Below, piece after piece: positions 12,601-27,119 of a DNA stretch of 64,000 bases. The stretch is from Fasciolopsis buskii (lineage: Eukaryota; Platyhelminthes; Trematoda; Plagiorchiida; Fasciolidae): the NCBI GenBank assembly GCA_008360955.1, contig LUCM01001982.1, positions 209,469-273,468 on the forward strand. Direction: 5' to 3'. Each line of letters opens with the position of its first letter. Within the stretch, counting starts at the first letter, position 1. The position numbers and the translations under genes were made by a program. Under the pieces are notes generated by a model. It saw only the letters and a list, made by a program, of their open reading frames with translations, made no database searches and was not told where the DNA came from.

Positions 12601-15600
12601 GCGTTTCTCCGGTCTAGAATATATGACCACACGATCAATCGCCGTACGATAGAAAGGATAAATGGGATCGGATAAATTAGTAGTAATTGTTAATCTACTT
12701 AAGACGTACTTACTGTAATACTTTCCAATATATTTAACCAGAAGTGAGCAACGTTAACCCGCGAGAAATTTATTTAAAAAATGAATCCGTTTAGACTGTG
12801 TACAACGTCGATTTTGTCCAGCCATAGTTGATCAGGACTTACTGAGAACTCGGATCTTTCTTTTGTCGTACTGCGTGGCTGACGTGCATCCGTGCCTCAA
12901 AGATTTGACGGATTTTCCTTCATTCGTTAAGATTAATATGCCGTTTGTAATAAGATCAAATTATGAAAGTTTGCCCACTCCGAAGGAGTTCGAACCCACG
13001 GATAAATGCAATTTTGTTTATTTTATCATTTCGCGTATCAGGCCACGATGAGTGATATTCTCGTGCGGTTCACTGGTTCCTTGCCACAATAAACATTTGC
13101 GTTAGTTGATTTGCCGTGGCAAGTTTTCTTCGCGAACAACTCATTCCGGTCTACTAATTCTCATTCACGGACATTTATTTGTAGTTCCTTGGCAGATTCG
13201 ACCTGGTAACCCGAGACTTTCTGGAATTAGGTGCCTCCAAATTGGAATAGGCCGAGTTTTTTTTTACTATTCGCATCAAGAAATGTTCTGTGCCTAATCG
13301 TGGGCAAGAAAATAGATTGAACAGCACCTAGAAAACGAACTTGGACGAGAAGGTGTACGAGAAAGATGAACTAATCAGATTCATGAAAAAGCAAACGGTT
13401 TCGTTCGTATTGATCATAAAATCAGTACCAGAAATTCCTATCTAACTATCCAGCAGAATGAAGTATCACATAGTCCTTGCAGTAGGGGATCAGATGAATG
13501 ACATCGTTCGAGCAAACGTAAATATCTTTACCGGGACAATTTTTGTTTAATCACAATATGATTTGTATTTAATTTTTATTTCGGGCACGTTTGACTAGCT
13601 AGCTAAATAACGTCATACCACAATTTTCTCATCTAATCAATGATAGGTTGTTGAACAGTTGCACACTTGCCAGTGACGGAATCAGGCCGGATGTCATTTA
13701 CAGATCGGAAGTCGCGTACTACCATTTCTACCACCGGACGCGAGGGTGAGACAGACCAAAACAATATTAAGTTTGCCCAGATCTGACAGGAAACTGTCGG
13801 ATGGTTGAAGTTTCAGTAAATCCAAGCGGTTTGTAGTTTCCGTTTTGGAATAGACTTTCATACTTCTTGCCAGTTACCGGGAGAAGTGCAGTAGAATAGG
13901 TTTTAAGCAATTAACCTGGACGGTATCTTTCTATTTCTGTTGATAAACTTCTGCGAAGGAATTTTGGTGTTTTAGATAAAAAAAAGCACCGAGCCTAATT
14001 ACTAGCATAGGATCAGAGAGGAAAGTAAAATCGACCGGACGCAACCTGAATGTTCGGCTTATTTAAGTTTGTTTTGCGAGTGAAACTGGTTGGGTGGTAT
14101 ACTCGTATTGTTGAGACATAATGCTGTGAAATTCAGCCGTGGCTTCATTCATCTTATCATTACTCAAATATATAACGGAATGTTTCCGATTCTTTTACCA
14201 CAGAAGATGATTACCAGCCTTCTGTTTCTTGTGTGTGTTTAGATGTGTCTGATCTATCTGACTATAAACCAAGTAGGATTTTAGTCCCTGTTCAAAGCAG
14301 CGTTTGAAAACATTTGACGAGTTCCCACCCCCCCCAAAAAAAAATGAATTTGTAACTGCCTGATTGGAAAGTTCTGAATTTAAAGCAATAGTAAACCAAA
14401 AGTGTTTGCATTTGTACTCACCTGTTACGGTAAACTGAACTTTGTGACGATATCTGCTTAGATTTTTCGAAACAATTCGATCAACTCACGTGAATATCAC
14501 ATTGTACAGTCTAGTTTAATTTCATTGCTGCTTACGGCTGCAAACTGGTCAAACAGAATCGTGACCAGTCACGAACGGGAAGAACAAAATTTCTGCAAAT
14601 GTCATTGATTCATAACCATCTCGACACTGAAATTTCAGCCGAATACATATTTTTTAGACAACCAACATCCAACTAAACCTGAACGAGTTTTTCCGTTAGT
14701 ATGGTCTTCATGTTATCTTCATTTGCCCAGTCCGGTGTGGATTAACCAAAATGTGTTCTGATATTTCTAACATTTGTGTTACTTTGCAATGATTTTTTTT
14801 ATTTTTAGTTTCAACACCAACAAATGTGTTCCATCCATATCTGGACCAAATATATACATTTTTTTTATTTTACCATTTTAGTATCTTGTTTATCAGTCAC
14901 TCATAACGGTATCGGACAGAACTGGTCCCATGGAACTCCCAAACAGCGGTGTGGCTAAGAAATCATAGTTTGCTTGCACTTAGACTGCTGATCGAGAAAA
15001 GTGTAAATCAGAGGATTCCAGTCGTTCCATTGCAATTTGTTTTACCCTAATTCACTTCAACCAGACAAGGAGAGAACAGTCAAACTGGAATGAGTACCAG
15101 CTGAGAAAAAGGGCAGTAAAATGTAAAAAATATGAACACAAAATGAATTTCCGCGATTTTTCAGCGTTGAGATGCATCAATTTGTCGACAGATTGATTTT
15201 GTGGTAGAGGCTTAGTGTGTCTCTAGTGGTAGAAAGCTCAAAAGTGCACTAGTTAGAAAAATTGTTGAAAATATTCTACCCAAAGCAAATATAACACTGT
15301 CCAAGAGTAAACATTTGGAAAGCGGTCTACCATACAATGGAGTAAGACAAAGAAAACTCATCACGTTTTATACATTTAACTTACTACTTATTATAGTCAG
15401 AGCCGACTGAAGCTACCGGAAAGAATTTAACTACTAGTCTTTGCATCCTGGAGACTTGTGGCTAATTCCTCTGTATTAAACACTCAAACATGATTTATCC
15501 GAGGACCAAAATCAGCCGTTTGGTACAGTGAAGGGCAGCTAAACCAATTCTGTAGGAATAGAGGAAATCATTGGCAGGAATGACCGAATACCCCATTATT

Positions 15601-16439
15601 TTTGGATTTACGATCTCATCAGAAATGCAACCCAGAAGGTCTTCAGGCATGTTTTTTTCAACTGGCAGCTCATTGCAGTAACAATTTCAAACATTATTAA
15701 ACCATAAATTTTAATCCTTACAAAGTATGTTTTTTCTGTTCACCTTTGCTTTTTAGGTGTACAACGAACCTTTGTATGCTTCCATATTAGAACTGAATTT
15801 ATTTCGGTTACGCTATTTGAAGTATTGCAACGTGAAATAAAGCAGCTTGGTTGAGAATGTCGATGATGCGCTGATATTTCGATTACTTCGGGTAACGTTT
15901 CTCAAGACAGGTATCACAACTGACCAATCACAAGCATTTCCGACCAGGCGGCTTTTCAAATTTCAAAAGCTTCAAATTCCTTGCGGTTCATTCACAAGCC
16001 AGAAACGAAAACTGTCAACTTCGAATTAGAACAAACCGTGCAAAGTAGAAGAAGAATGTTCACAAAATTATTCATCGTGAGACGTCAAATCTCAGCTAAC
16101 CATCAAAAATCATGCAAACACCGTACAGCTGCTTTTGTCTTATTGGCAATCATCAACAATGCATATCCACCACTCCCGGATTGGAAAGCGGAATGAAAGA
16201 TTTTGGATCGAACACCATAGTCATTACTAAAACTGGGGTGATTCACGACAGTTCGTGGAACATCACCATCACATGATATAGCGCCCATATTCGTGACAGA
16301 ATTTTGCATGTCAAAGGCCTTTAAACATACCAGTTCAACAACTCCCGGCTTAGGACAAACTTCTCTGTAGAAACCGAAGATATCAACGCAGAGCCGTACA
16401 TATCTTGATAGTTTACGGTAATAGGATGTTTAATGGTAA
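9616..16439. other. No gene seen apart from short simple repeats
   Basis: Nearly 7 kb without a supportable gene. At 14328-14344 a run of eight C is followed by nine A. Frames such as plus 11058-11297 and plus 12863-13051 reach 60-80 codons but have no recognisable domain. Nothing resembling a known repeat family was found. Confidence 0.55.
10425..10446. repeat. (ATTG)n tetranucleotide microsatellite
   Basis: About five tandem ATTG/TTGA units. Short and perfect. Confidence 0.9.
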
Positions 16440-16665
16440 TTTCCAAATCATGCATCATACAATGTCAACGTTTAACCTGCGATTGAACATCATGGAATCA
16501 CTGCACTGTTGTTTCATCCTTGTTGAGAATCATCCTTAGTGCATATCTATCGCGCCGGAACTGCGACGCGAACTCGGAACCAACCATTGGAAGTCGAAAG
16601 TCATAGCCACAAGGCCAATCGAACGGGCTCCCAAAGGTGTGGTGGACCTCATCAACTGACGACAT
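16440..16665 (-). mobile_element. SINE-1 (tRNA-headed, hammerhead family), decayed copy
   Basis: Read on the minus strand, this follows the SINE-1 order seen at 56653-56890. It starts with a diverged tRNA-like head whose B-box-like GAGTTCGCGTC sits near plus 16563-16573. A GGCGCGATAGATATGCACT segment follows, then ATGATTCT, AACAAGGATGAAACAA and a TTCCATG tail. The ribozyme core is damaged: the CTGATGA position reads AGGATGA and the cleavage triplet position reads GTG, which cannot be cleaved by a hammerhead. The 3' boundary (low coordinate) is uncertain because the tail alignment is weak below about 16490. Confidence 0.7.
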
Positions 16666-19600
16666 AGCACTTACCCGTTAGACCGTTGTACGCCCATGGG
16701 CCTCTGGTACATAGTAATCAAGTCCCCTGTCAGGTAACTCCTTCGCGACTAGCCTAGGTACGACGAACGCCCAATAACCATTACTGGATTGATATCTCAC
16801 GACGAATAATTCTCTGAACCATATACTCTGCTATTACCGTTACCGAAATCTATTCACTGGTGAATATTTAAGGGTAGTTTTCTCATAACTACTTAGTTCG
16901 TTACTAGAATTCATATGGAATAGTGTAAATCGAATGAGCAGCAAAACGAGAGGTGATCATTCTACGCCGTTACCGCCCCATTTATCGAAACACATCTTAC
17001 GTTGCATTTACCATGCCCAGTCGTCTATACTAGGTAACTTTCTGGTTATTTCCGATGGTCAGTTATCTAATGTTTTTTTCAGATTTATCTGTAATTCGGT
17101 ACCTAACTGGGATTACTTTGTCTATGGTAAATGTAAATCTGCTTTCCTCGTGTTTTATTATGCCATCACAAAACCGAAAACAATATCAAAATCGTTGTCC
17201 TTTATTCAGCCTGATACGCAGCATAACCGACTTTGTTCAAATAAGTAGTTTGCGTCCATATGACACACCAAAGATATCTCAGAGTCATTTTGCATTTCAA
17301 CTTCCATCAAAAGACAAATACGGACAGAAAATTGAGTAGCTGTGTGTATGTTCTTGTGTGCAAATGTTACAAACTGAACAGTATTTATAAAGTATCTCCT
17401 CTAGTTTTGGACTGTTCGGACTCTTTATAAAGGTAACTGCCAGACCAAAGCGTCTGTCAATTTGAATGATTAAGTTCTTCCACTCTCCGTGGTCAGTATG
17501 CGATCCATAGTAGTTGAGTGTGAGCTAATTAATGGGAAATACCCCACAGGTACGTAAACTGAAAGAAGTCACATGACGAACTGGACTTATCTGTGCCGTT
17601 TCACCTTCTAGAAGAAGGAAGTAGCATTTCTTCGTGTTTGTTCCAGGTACAGAGGCAAATCCGATCGTGCAGATGACCTCGAATGACGTGTGGATTTGCT
17701 GATGTCAGCTGAGTGATCTCACGAAAATACGTTCAAATAAATTTCATATTTGTCTCGCCCAATGCCCAACTCAAATTGTTTCCTTTTAAGTGAAGCAAAA
17801 AAAAGCTAAAAATATTCACAGAATTCAGAAACTTTGAGACCGATTTTCTAACAAAAGTGAAAAGCTGTTTTCGTTTCCGCATCCAGAAACCGGTACAGCG
17901 AGGTGCAGTCAGACCGTGGACGGTTAGTTCACAAATATCAGGTAAGATGACGATCATCGACTTGCTTTTGGTATAAAGCTTTAAATTTGGCACTAGGCAA
18001 CTGTAAACATTTATTTCCAAAATAAGAAAAATGACGACACCATTTGATAATTACTTTTTTCGCACCATACGCTCAAGCTTCCTGTCGTTTTTTGTCGGAG
18101 CACAACGAGACCAGTGAAGCTTTATTTTATGACCTTTAGTACCCTAATTTGTTCGAAGCAATCTGTTGAAACCAGTTAGCGTGGTGCGCAGAAGAAAAGA
18201 CCTAACTACCCAAAAATGAATGATCGAAACAGCTAAATTGCATACAAAGCCCAGCGACTCCGGATTGGATTGTCTACATCCAGTTCGACTGTCGAGTTGG
18301 GGATCACGAGATCCAACTCCCCCTCGGGAGTGACAGTTAGAGCAAGTAGATGAATGTGGTAGTCTGGTATTTTTGAAATCGTGATCTTTTTGTTTCTATG
18401 TAATTCTTCAACCGGTTACCTCTCATTTGGTTTTTCATTGTAGCTCGTTTATTCTTTTTTGAGTAGCACGTGATCAGAGGTCACAATCAAAGCTGGAGTT
18501 TATTAGTTAGTGTTTGTAAAAAAATAAAATGAGATCAACACAGATTTGGGAGACTATGTCCTTACCCATGTTAAAATCCTGTAACACTAATCCATGTTAA
18601 AGCATGGACCATCCATATAATTGGCTGGTAAACGATACCAAGATGGAAACCGACAAATGATCAAAAAGGTTTATAGTCTCCATCGTCATGATTCGGTCAC
18701 AACAGACAAAGCCGACCGGTGGACTGTTGCTGTTTCTGCATCCATTCTTGTTTGAATCCAAGACCACTTTATTCCTTCCCTCCCAACAGTTGTAGCTGGT
18801 CTTGACTCATGAACATGTACCGGTTGCCAACACACACAAGACTGGGTGCTGCAGTCACGTGCAGCCACACTCCCTAAGGCACTGGAGCACTGAAGCCAAT
18901 GAGGGTTGAGATTCCATAATTCAGCTTAGAAATACTTCGATTTAGTTCTACATAGACATCAACTTAGCTATCACTCTTGTAGTCACATGATTTGAGCCAC
19001 ATGCTCTCCGCTTCCATGGTGTGGGTAGTTCAGCTTCATAGGTCAGTATGTTTTAGCACTTAAGCATTTGATACCTGTCGCTACTTCGCTTTGATTTTGG
19101 GATATGGGTCCTACAAATGATCCCGTTGGTATTCAATGTACAAAGAGTTTGTCTGCGTTCCTTTAGACGGAAGACAATCTGGACTCGTAACCGAAAAATA
19201 CATTTGTAGTTCAGAAGTGGTCAATTTGAAGAAAGAACATCTGGGAGGTTAATAGACTGAGAAGAAGTGAGAATATCCATTCTGTTCCCTGCCAAGATAA
19301 TGGAGGTCGACAGTAGACGTCTAATAAATAGTACGATTCCAGCAGGGGGAACGCGATAGCGATTACCCATCTAGTCCTTATAGTTGTCAGCAAAAGCAGG
19401 AATTCTTGTAAGAAACAATAAATCAAATTTCCCATTTTCCAAATAAACAATGCAAGTCCCCATCGAAATATATTCTTTAGAAGATAGCTAAAAAGACCAG
19501 ATTCCTTCAAGATAGCTTGTATATCCGGAGATGTGCCTGGCTGAAATCGTGGAATGCCCATTGTGATAGTTTGCCAGCTAAAATGATTTATATATACTCT

Positions 19601-22400
19601 CCTTGAAGCTACAGATAACGCACTTCGGAAGAAATCAATAGACCATGGGGTTCTTTAATTACTTCGCAATCGGATTTTGTGTACCAGTGCTCTTAGTCGA
19701 CTGACAGAGATTGCGACTATTGCCAGTAGCTGATGGCTTCCCCATTTCCCTAAATTTCTTTATCCATTACCAGTCAAGGACATTTTTAGGCTCCTGATCA
19801 GATGACTTTTCAGGGGTTTATGCATTTCTTTGTTTATGGCACTCGGATAATGGATCCGTGAACATCAAGCAGAACAACCGCGGTCGAGAACCTCTAGTGT
19901 TTCTGAGACTCAGTTTTGCACGGAGTTTCCCACGGAATGCAGAGCTTGTTTGAACTCGTCTTATTATTGACTTGGATCCTGGGCATTTCCTTGCGACGAT
20001 GACGGACTAGAAATGAAGTCGACGACTGCCCTCCAAAAACAGCAACAAGGGGTGGATTGTTTTTGAGTCGATGCGACCGCATACTAGGTGCAAACAAAAA
20101 CCAGCACCAACCAAAGTGTGATATGAATACACAGGCATGATTGAAAATGATCGGCCAGCCTCCATTGATCCATCCTATTGGTGATCGACGGCAATGTGTT
20201 CGATGTATGTTAAATAACATGAGGTCGAAGGAGGGAACCAGGTTAGTTGATGTTGCTTTTTACAACAAAAGTCTTTGCTAGTTAGAAACAACTTGGGGTC
20301 AGAAGAAACATGAATAGAGCCTTCATCGTTGCCGTGGCGAAAGGCTAGCACGGCAGACAAGCATCTGCTTTGCTGTTCAGTCTCTCCCAAACCACCAACA
20401 TGAACGTTGGCATCATCAGCGACTAAGCAAAATGTCCACTAAAAACAGGCTTCGGAGTGGTCCGAACAGCTTCCCATGGAACTCACTTTGGTCTCACGAG
20501 AACGTCAGTTGGTGACTCCGAATATATTCGATGAACAGATATCGACGTTTCAGTCGACTGTTGATAGCTTGCTCGTAACCGTCCAGCTGAACTGAACATA
20601 AATCACTAGTGGCTAGAATCCGGCCCACCAATGCACGTTCGAAAATCGTGCTGAGTAGTGTCCCAAAGACAGAAGGACCACGAAAACTGGAAACGGAATC
20701 ACTCAATACGAGAGAGATGAACCGAGGGATAGAAGTCATATCTGAGTTAGGATTAGTGATTATGAAAGGAGGTCTTGCAAGTGCGGTCTTGAGATGGAGA
20801 CGGCTTCTATTTTAGGGGTCTCAGGAGTTCTGATTAAGGCAGCTTGTTCCCTTTTTTGGTTCAGTGTCTGTGTGATGAAAGAAGTCGCGTTGAATGAATA
20901 TCTGGGCTTAACATTTCATCCAACTTATTTCTATTCCTTTTATTATTACTATCATTAAATAAATCCAACGACTCACCGTTTTTCGTGGAATTTTGCCTGG
21001 TCCTAGCATCAGAAAAACTGTTACTAAGACTCTGCCTAGAAAGGATGCCTGTGTTTGGTCAGACGATACCAAGCGGTGCTCATCGAACAGATCAGTATTT
21101 CTTTAGGCTTTGATCCAAGACGGAAACTTTAAGCATAAGCATACAAACCACTATCTATAGTGTTCACAGTAATGAGTAGTATGGCCCTGATTAACCAGCG
21201 CATTGACTGATGCAGTAAGGAATTGGATTCATTTATGTAGTTTATTGGATTTAGAGACAAGTACTGCGTTTGTTCTATCCATGGAGGTTTGTTGTTGGGT
21301 ACTGTTAGGCAGTCTGAACCAATAAGCTGTAGAATATTTATGGTTCTGTAATAAAAAAATTGATTCCAACAGAAACCTATCTGCAAGGTAGCTGGGGATC
21401 GCTGAATAGAAGCCCATCTGCTATGGTCAGTAATTCTCTTCCTCATTGTTTTCCAACTGAGCTGCCGGGCCAAGTCAACACCAATCGGGAGGCTACTTCG
21501 TCGAGCCTCTACCTATTGATCTTCCACGTATGGCTGAATATTCCGCTCGAGATAAGCCATCGTACACTGATCGTTGGTCTATGCAGACACAAAGGCCGAT
21601 AAGCCACCTAAAGATATAGTCTCATTGGGACTAGAATGAAGGAGCCAGCTTAATTTGCACCCTTGGGAGTGGGCCATCGAGACTCTTCAGGCATCGAATC
21701 CGGTCTATGGCAGAGATCGTGATTACCCGCCTTTGGCTTCCATTATGCTGTGCCCAAAAAAAATGTCGAATAAAAAACTCTATCTTTCCTGGCCCATCAG
21801 ACACTCTCGAGACATTGACGGTGGAAGCGCAAATCCTGGTCAGGCATGAGAACAGCCTTCAACTAATTAGAGATTTGACATCGTATCTAGTTTTCATACC
21901 AGCAAAAACAAACACATTGGAGGACGAAATCCAATCACTAAAACCTCAACTCATCATTCCCACCTTATGTTGTATAAAACATAACTAATGTGCTGTATAA
22001 ACCTGAAAATAAATGACTAAAAGTAAACATTCTCGTCACACTTAGTTCTTCGAGAAATTTCGCAACGCCATAACAGAACTGAAATCTCTTAATTAAGTTT
22101 AGCTAACCTAGGAGGCATTAGATACTAAATCGGCATCTGAACACAGGAGTTTCATCATACTACCATACAGCTTACGCGATACTAAGATCTCGCTCTGTCA
22201 AAAGTCTAATTATTTACGTTTAAACATTTCCCATATAGGGCGAGAAAGAGGGCTGTTACACACCTACGATGACTGCCCCAATGTGTCTCGAAATCAACAT
22301 TCGGTCACAAACCGACTTACGCAGAATCCATCCGAAACTGTCGTTCAGAAAACCAAGTGTATTACTCCAAAAACTGTTTGTTGTGATAAGATCCACTTAA
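16666..22400. other. No gene seen
   Basis: A stretch of about 5.7 kb without a supportable gene. Minus 19211-19561 (116 codons, rich in hydrophobic residues) and minus 19894-20220 are the longest frames, but neither has a family motif or good splice context. A short segment at 17690-17745 resembles the 3' tail of SINE-1 (GCTGAGTGAT, TCACG, AAAATACGTT) and may be a 3' fragment. A small hairpin lies at 18294-18319 (GAGTTGG...CCAACTC). The paired frames at 20494-20815 overlap antisense and are not called. Confidence 0.5.
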
Positions 22401-22424
22401 CCGAGGGTATCGGGTGCCGTACAA

Positions 22425-22559
22425 ATGTCGATCAAAATCAGAGTGGCCAAGTGCACAAACTTTTTTGATGCTCACGTGGACGTTGGATTGGAAACAGTCA
22501 CATTCCAACAAATATCGATCCGTAAACACCCGCTAAGACAGAGAATCAATCGCATCACG
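22425..22559 (+). CDS. Candidate exon ending at a canonical splice donor (unknown protein)
   Basis: Forty-five codons open from an ATG at 22425. They end in phase 0 at ACG|GTGAGT, with the donor at 22560-22565, a near-consensus eukaryotic 5' splice site. The conceptual peptide has mixed, soluble-protein-like composition (begins MSIKIRVAKC, ends RQRINRIT). The frame is open upstream to a TAA at 22398-22400. I do not recognise a family. No matching acceptor or partner exon could be identified, and a frame this short is expected by chance in a 64 kb window, so the call rests mainly on the donor. Confidence 0.2.
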
Positions 22560-22892
22560 GTGAGTGAGAAGTTTCGTACACTAAAGAGGGGTTAGCAACA
22601 AAGATGCCTCAGACTGGATTTCGGAACATATTTTAATCGACTCATGGTAAATTGGCGTATTTCATTTCAGTATGAGGCCGGCATGTGTGTCGCGTTCACT
22701 TTGTGGCAACTTCAAAATAATAGATTCACTTTGATTGTGTTAAATGAAACTAAAAATATCAATTGTACTCCGGAACTACGGACTAATTTGAACAGTGTCG
22801 CACGCAATCTGTAGATAACCGCTTGTTTGATCCGCACTGCATGACTGAAGAGTCCGTGCACAAAGAAGAAACATCAAACCGACTTATTGTCG

Positions 22893-23062
22893 CAAATGGT
22901 CAGGCGGATAGGGCCGTGACGTTTGAACGTTGAGGTCACAAATTCGAACCCCGTTCCACTGCCGGTCGACGTCCCCAACTGGCATCCCTTTGTTGGCCGC
23001 GATCACCTTCCTAAAAAGTGATATACACTACTGTTTCATCAATAAAAAGAAATAAAAGACAA
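22893..23062 (+). mobile_element. SINE-2 (tRNA-derived), copy 1
   Basis: A tRNA-like head with an A-box-like TCAGGCGGATAGG and a B-box-like AATTCGAACCCC near 22941-22952 is followed by a unique body. The body shares CTGGCATCCCT, TGGCC/TAGCC and CCTTCCT/CCTTTCCT landmarks with the copy at 34934-35118. The 3' end is an A-rich tail of AAATAAAAGACAAG type. SINEs of this design are transcribed by RNA polymerase III from the internal A and B boxes and use LINE reverse transcriptase in trans. This copy is older than the one at 34934, with more substitutions in the head. Confidence 0.8.
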
Positions 23063-26000
23063 GCAGAAGTTTTGTACGGGGCTAAGAATTGCGAAGGTAT
23101 TTTGGAATATTTCTGGAATCGAGAAGGCCAGATTGATTTTACAGAAAGTACAAAACGGCTGCAAGTAACATATCGCGTTTTGATTAAGCTGTGTGGTCAT
23201 TACAATTTGGTAACTGTATTTTCAGAAAACCAAATGAGCCATAGCTACAAACGTTTTGCTACCGCAGCAAATTCCATCTGCCCTAGGACACACAGAATCG
23301 ATGATCTCGGGGGAAAACCGATTTGTTTGTGTACATGAAGCAATTCTGTCGAGGCATTCAGAACAACCTGAATGAATGGACATGCCATCACACTTACAGT
23401 TGTCTCACAATATTCATGACAAACTAGTCGCAGAAGAAAGCAGTTAATTTCATCAAACAGACAAACTTAGAAACATCTGCACAACCAGGTAGCCCTGGGA
23501 ACTTGGAAAGTTGAAATGGGAAAGGAAACATTTAAAGTATGAAACCAGAACATTTGGAAAACATATTAAACTTGACCTTGAGTGTTTTCCACTTTGGGGG
23601 ATACGCACGTGCAATAAAATAACACTGACCCATGGAGCTAAGAAACAACGGCAGCAATAACATTGCTATGTCCGTCATCGTGAAAAAAAAACAAGGATGA
23701 AAACAGTGATGACTACGACAACAGCATTGGAAAACGTCGGGTAGCAGAATTCTTTCGCAAATCAACGTTGTTTTGATCAAACCTAACTCCGTCGAGTGTG
23801 TAAGAAATCTGTTCAACAAAACTACGGACGAGTGAACCGACTGTGTTAACCTCCTTCAGTTGTTTTTGAGATGGCACGAGGAACTAGATATGATGTAGAA
23901 TGGGAAATCCAAAGTCGACGCCACGATGCGCGATCGAACCGGTGACCTTCCACTTTCACTTTGACCGCGTCCACTTTCAATACACTCGGCTTCATTATTC
24001 AGACAGAACAATATCAAAATCTATATGTTACCTGAAACTCACTCGGCACAAGGTCGGAAACTGTTTTGTCTCACCAGGGCAAACTTATGTCAACTACTGC
24101 TAGATGTACGTCAATTTCCTGAATATACTGGGCAGTTAGAAGACATTAAATTGTACCCATTTTGCTGTGACTTACCCATTGTACTGAACTCAGTAACGTC
24201 TAAATGCGGTACCCAAAAAACAAGCTTTGAATCCTATTTGATGTTTTGCTCACTGAACGGGTGTGTTCATGCCAAATGTCAGTTCCTTTTAACCTACATA
24301 CGTGATTAGTTGGAAAGCAAATTCCTGTCCTCAAATGTCTTTAGTCTCATGACTAACGTTTACCGGTAAAAATTTGTCGCATTCGAAAATCCAGTTCCCT
24401 TGGGAACTATGAACTTAGTCATACATTACCCTAATTCCGTTGATAACCGTCCTAAGGGATTCGAATGATTGATGATCTTGTCAAAACAGAATTAGTGTGG
24501 TGTACATTGGAGTTCACCAATTCGCACACATGCTCTGTTCGTAGGAATGTGTGCTGACCGGGACTACATATGGACTATTTGACGAATTTTGTTCCCAGAC
24601 CTTGGAGACGTGTCCGTTGCATTTAGGCTTAAAAATAAATAAAGCAACATTCGGATTTATGTGTGTTAACTAGGAGAGATGGAGCTACATCGGAAAGTGA
24701 CTGGGCTTCCGACACTTAGGGGAGGTGAGGATCTGTGGTCTAGGCTGGTCACGTTTAATCAGTGTTTTCCCTCCCATTTCAAAATGTGATTCTCTCCCAA
24801 TTCAGCTAATCAGAGCAGAAAATCGACACCTTATGGTGCACTAGTGACAGACAAAATGGAAATATTTTGGCTCACGGTGTAAGCTACGAGTTGAACTAAT
24901 CAATCATATCTTGCTAGGGTGTGCCGTCGGTGAATTGCTGACGATCAAACGGCGGTATATGAAATAAAGTTATCTGATTCATTTTGGGTATGGGTTTTTG
25001 ACAGTAATAGACTGGCTTGCAAAGCAGCAATACAAATATTAGTAAATAGAGCTGAACGGCAAAATACATTGGCCAAGTCTGAGTCGGATTTCTGAGACAA
25101 CGGCTTTTGTCGTTTTTGACTGCAGTACTAAGTCTATTGAGACGTGTCAGGGAATTACACGTTTTTAGCCAAATGACAGGACATTTGTGTCTCGTATGCG
25201 AGTTAGCGAATTTTTCTAATTCCGTCGTTTGGAAATTGGAAAATATATATTACAGTGTACGCATTTCGAGTATGAACAAGGGTAGAGGCATCGTTTTAGA
25301 CATGACCTCACAAACATTCTTCTATCTAACCATAGTTTACTGTGTTTCTATTCATTCTGGTTCATCCACTGTCCGGAAATCGAAGAATTCAGACAGGATT
25401 TTATGAGATGGTCCCTAAAAACCGAATGTTCTACTCACAAAAGTACACTTGGATCATGTCATCCAGATGCAGATGGATGACATGCGATCAAAACTGTGAA
25501 CCGTTATGGCAAAACTGCACGGATTTATTGCACACCAAATGAATTTATCTTCCCTTCATGCACATTCTTTCCTGGAGTCTCCGATTTCAGAACATAATTC
25601 GCGATCCACTCGGTTACTTGTTCGAGTCACCTACGGAACATAATCAATCAGATGCCTTTAACGCCTCTGTTGACTGCACAACTTTTAAGTAACCATCTTC
25701 TGAGTGACGTTCAGAATCAACATGATTGGGACACAAGCAGTAGTCAAATAACACAAAACGAAAGAACCTGATACTTCGGAATATCGATCGTCTACGTGAG
25801 TATACGTTGTAACTTGTAGGCCTTCGTAGCGGTTCTGCTTTTGTCATTTGTTTAACATGGAATAATTTGAATTAGTTCAACTAAACAGAAGTTGAAATTA
25901 GAACAATATGACAACGACGAGATTCGAGTTCGGATGTTCGTGTGAAAACTGCACGAGGTTGATTGCTTGGTTTTCGAAACAGTACGTGTACGAGTGTACA

Positions 26001-26584
26001 GAAGTTGACCCATATGTCTGTTTAATTCCAGCTTACAGTCGAATAAGAAATAACTCTCAGATGGTTTCATGTAAACGTTTGAAAATAGCGGCATAAAATG
26101 TGAACAGCCCGTAACAATTGCCTACTTCATTTACTATTCGAACTCTGCCTTTTCATAGCCACACTGATACATCATCGTTGGATTTTAAAAAATTACTTCA
26201 AAACTTTCCTTCATGACTATCGATTGCCAGTCAATTTTGCCTATGATGGTTAAATGTGCAACAAGAATGATACCGAATACATGGGAATCCAACTGACTCT
26301 GCATTTCCAATACGAATATTAGTTTTCGTTATCGCATTTAGCATAATTTTGTTTTATTCAGTGGGGACATGTAATTAACCTGTCAGGAAAGAATTCAAAG
26401 TCTATTCAGTCTGCGGCTGGGCTGCAAGAGCACCAAACAGAAGCACATCGGTTCTTGTCATCTGACACTAACCGAATCTAAAGGGCGTGAATTTAGAAAT
26501 TCATAAATACATCCACAAATTCTTTATTCACGCCTAGTCTGTGGTCGCATGAGCACGAAAAACCGCGAATCGTGAACTGAATTG
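23063..26584. other. No gene seen
   Basis: About 3.5 kb without a supportable gene. Frames at plus 23018-23338 (which starts inside the SINE-2 tail), plus 24025-24309 and plus 25107-25406 are 94-106 codons with no family motif. No repeat family was recognised. Confidence 0.5.
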
Positions 26585-27119
26585 TCGGGTTCAGTTTTGG
26601 CCGGAACTTTTAATGCGGTTGTCGTCTCAACAAAAAGTTCAGGATCCAAGCGAACACTGGGAGCAGATCAAAGAAGCCCTGCATTCAGTGACAATTGCTA
26701 CACAGTATCCCACGCTACGTAAACCTCGGAAACGGTGGATGGAATCGAATTCAGCGCTCTGTTGGATGCTTGTAGATCCGTAACCCCGAATGTAACATAC
26801 AAGGAGATTCGTAGAAACCAGAGACGTCAGCCATTCATGAGTCCGTGAAGTGACCGCGAGTAGTGGAGGATAAGGAAATGTGGAGAAGTAGAAAAGACAA
26901 TGGCTATCAGCAGAGATCGCAACGTTTACCGACTGATTAGTAATACTGGTCCACGGACTCCGAGTGTGAGTGAATTGATTAGGCACTCCGACGGCACACT
27001 GATTTACTCCCAGGACCGTCGGCTAGCGTGTTGAAAAGAAGATTTTAGAGTGTAGTTTACTTGGTCCACCTCCACTGTGAACCTGCAAGTTGAACAATGC
27101 AGGTGGATATTAGTCGTCC

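Noticed and set aside
17690..17745. Possible 3' tail fragment of SINE-1
   Set aside because: Only about 30 aligned bases with gaps; too short to call as a separate element.
19211..19561. Hydrophobic 116-codon minus-strand frame, possible membrane protein
   Set aside because: Hydrophobic runs are expected from T-rich DNA read in frame; no family motif or splice context.
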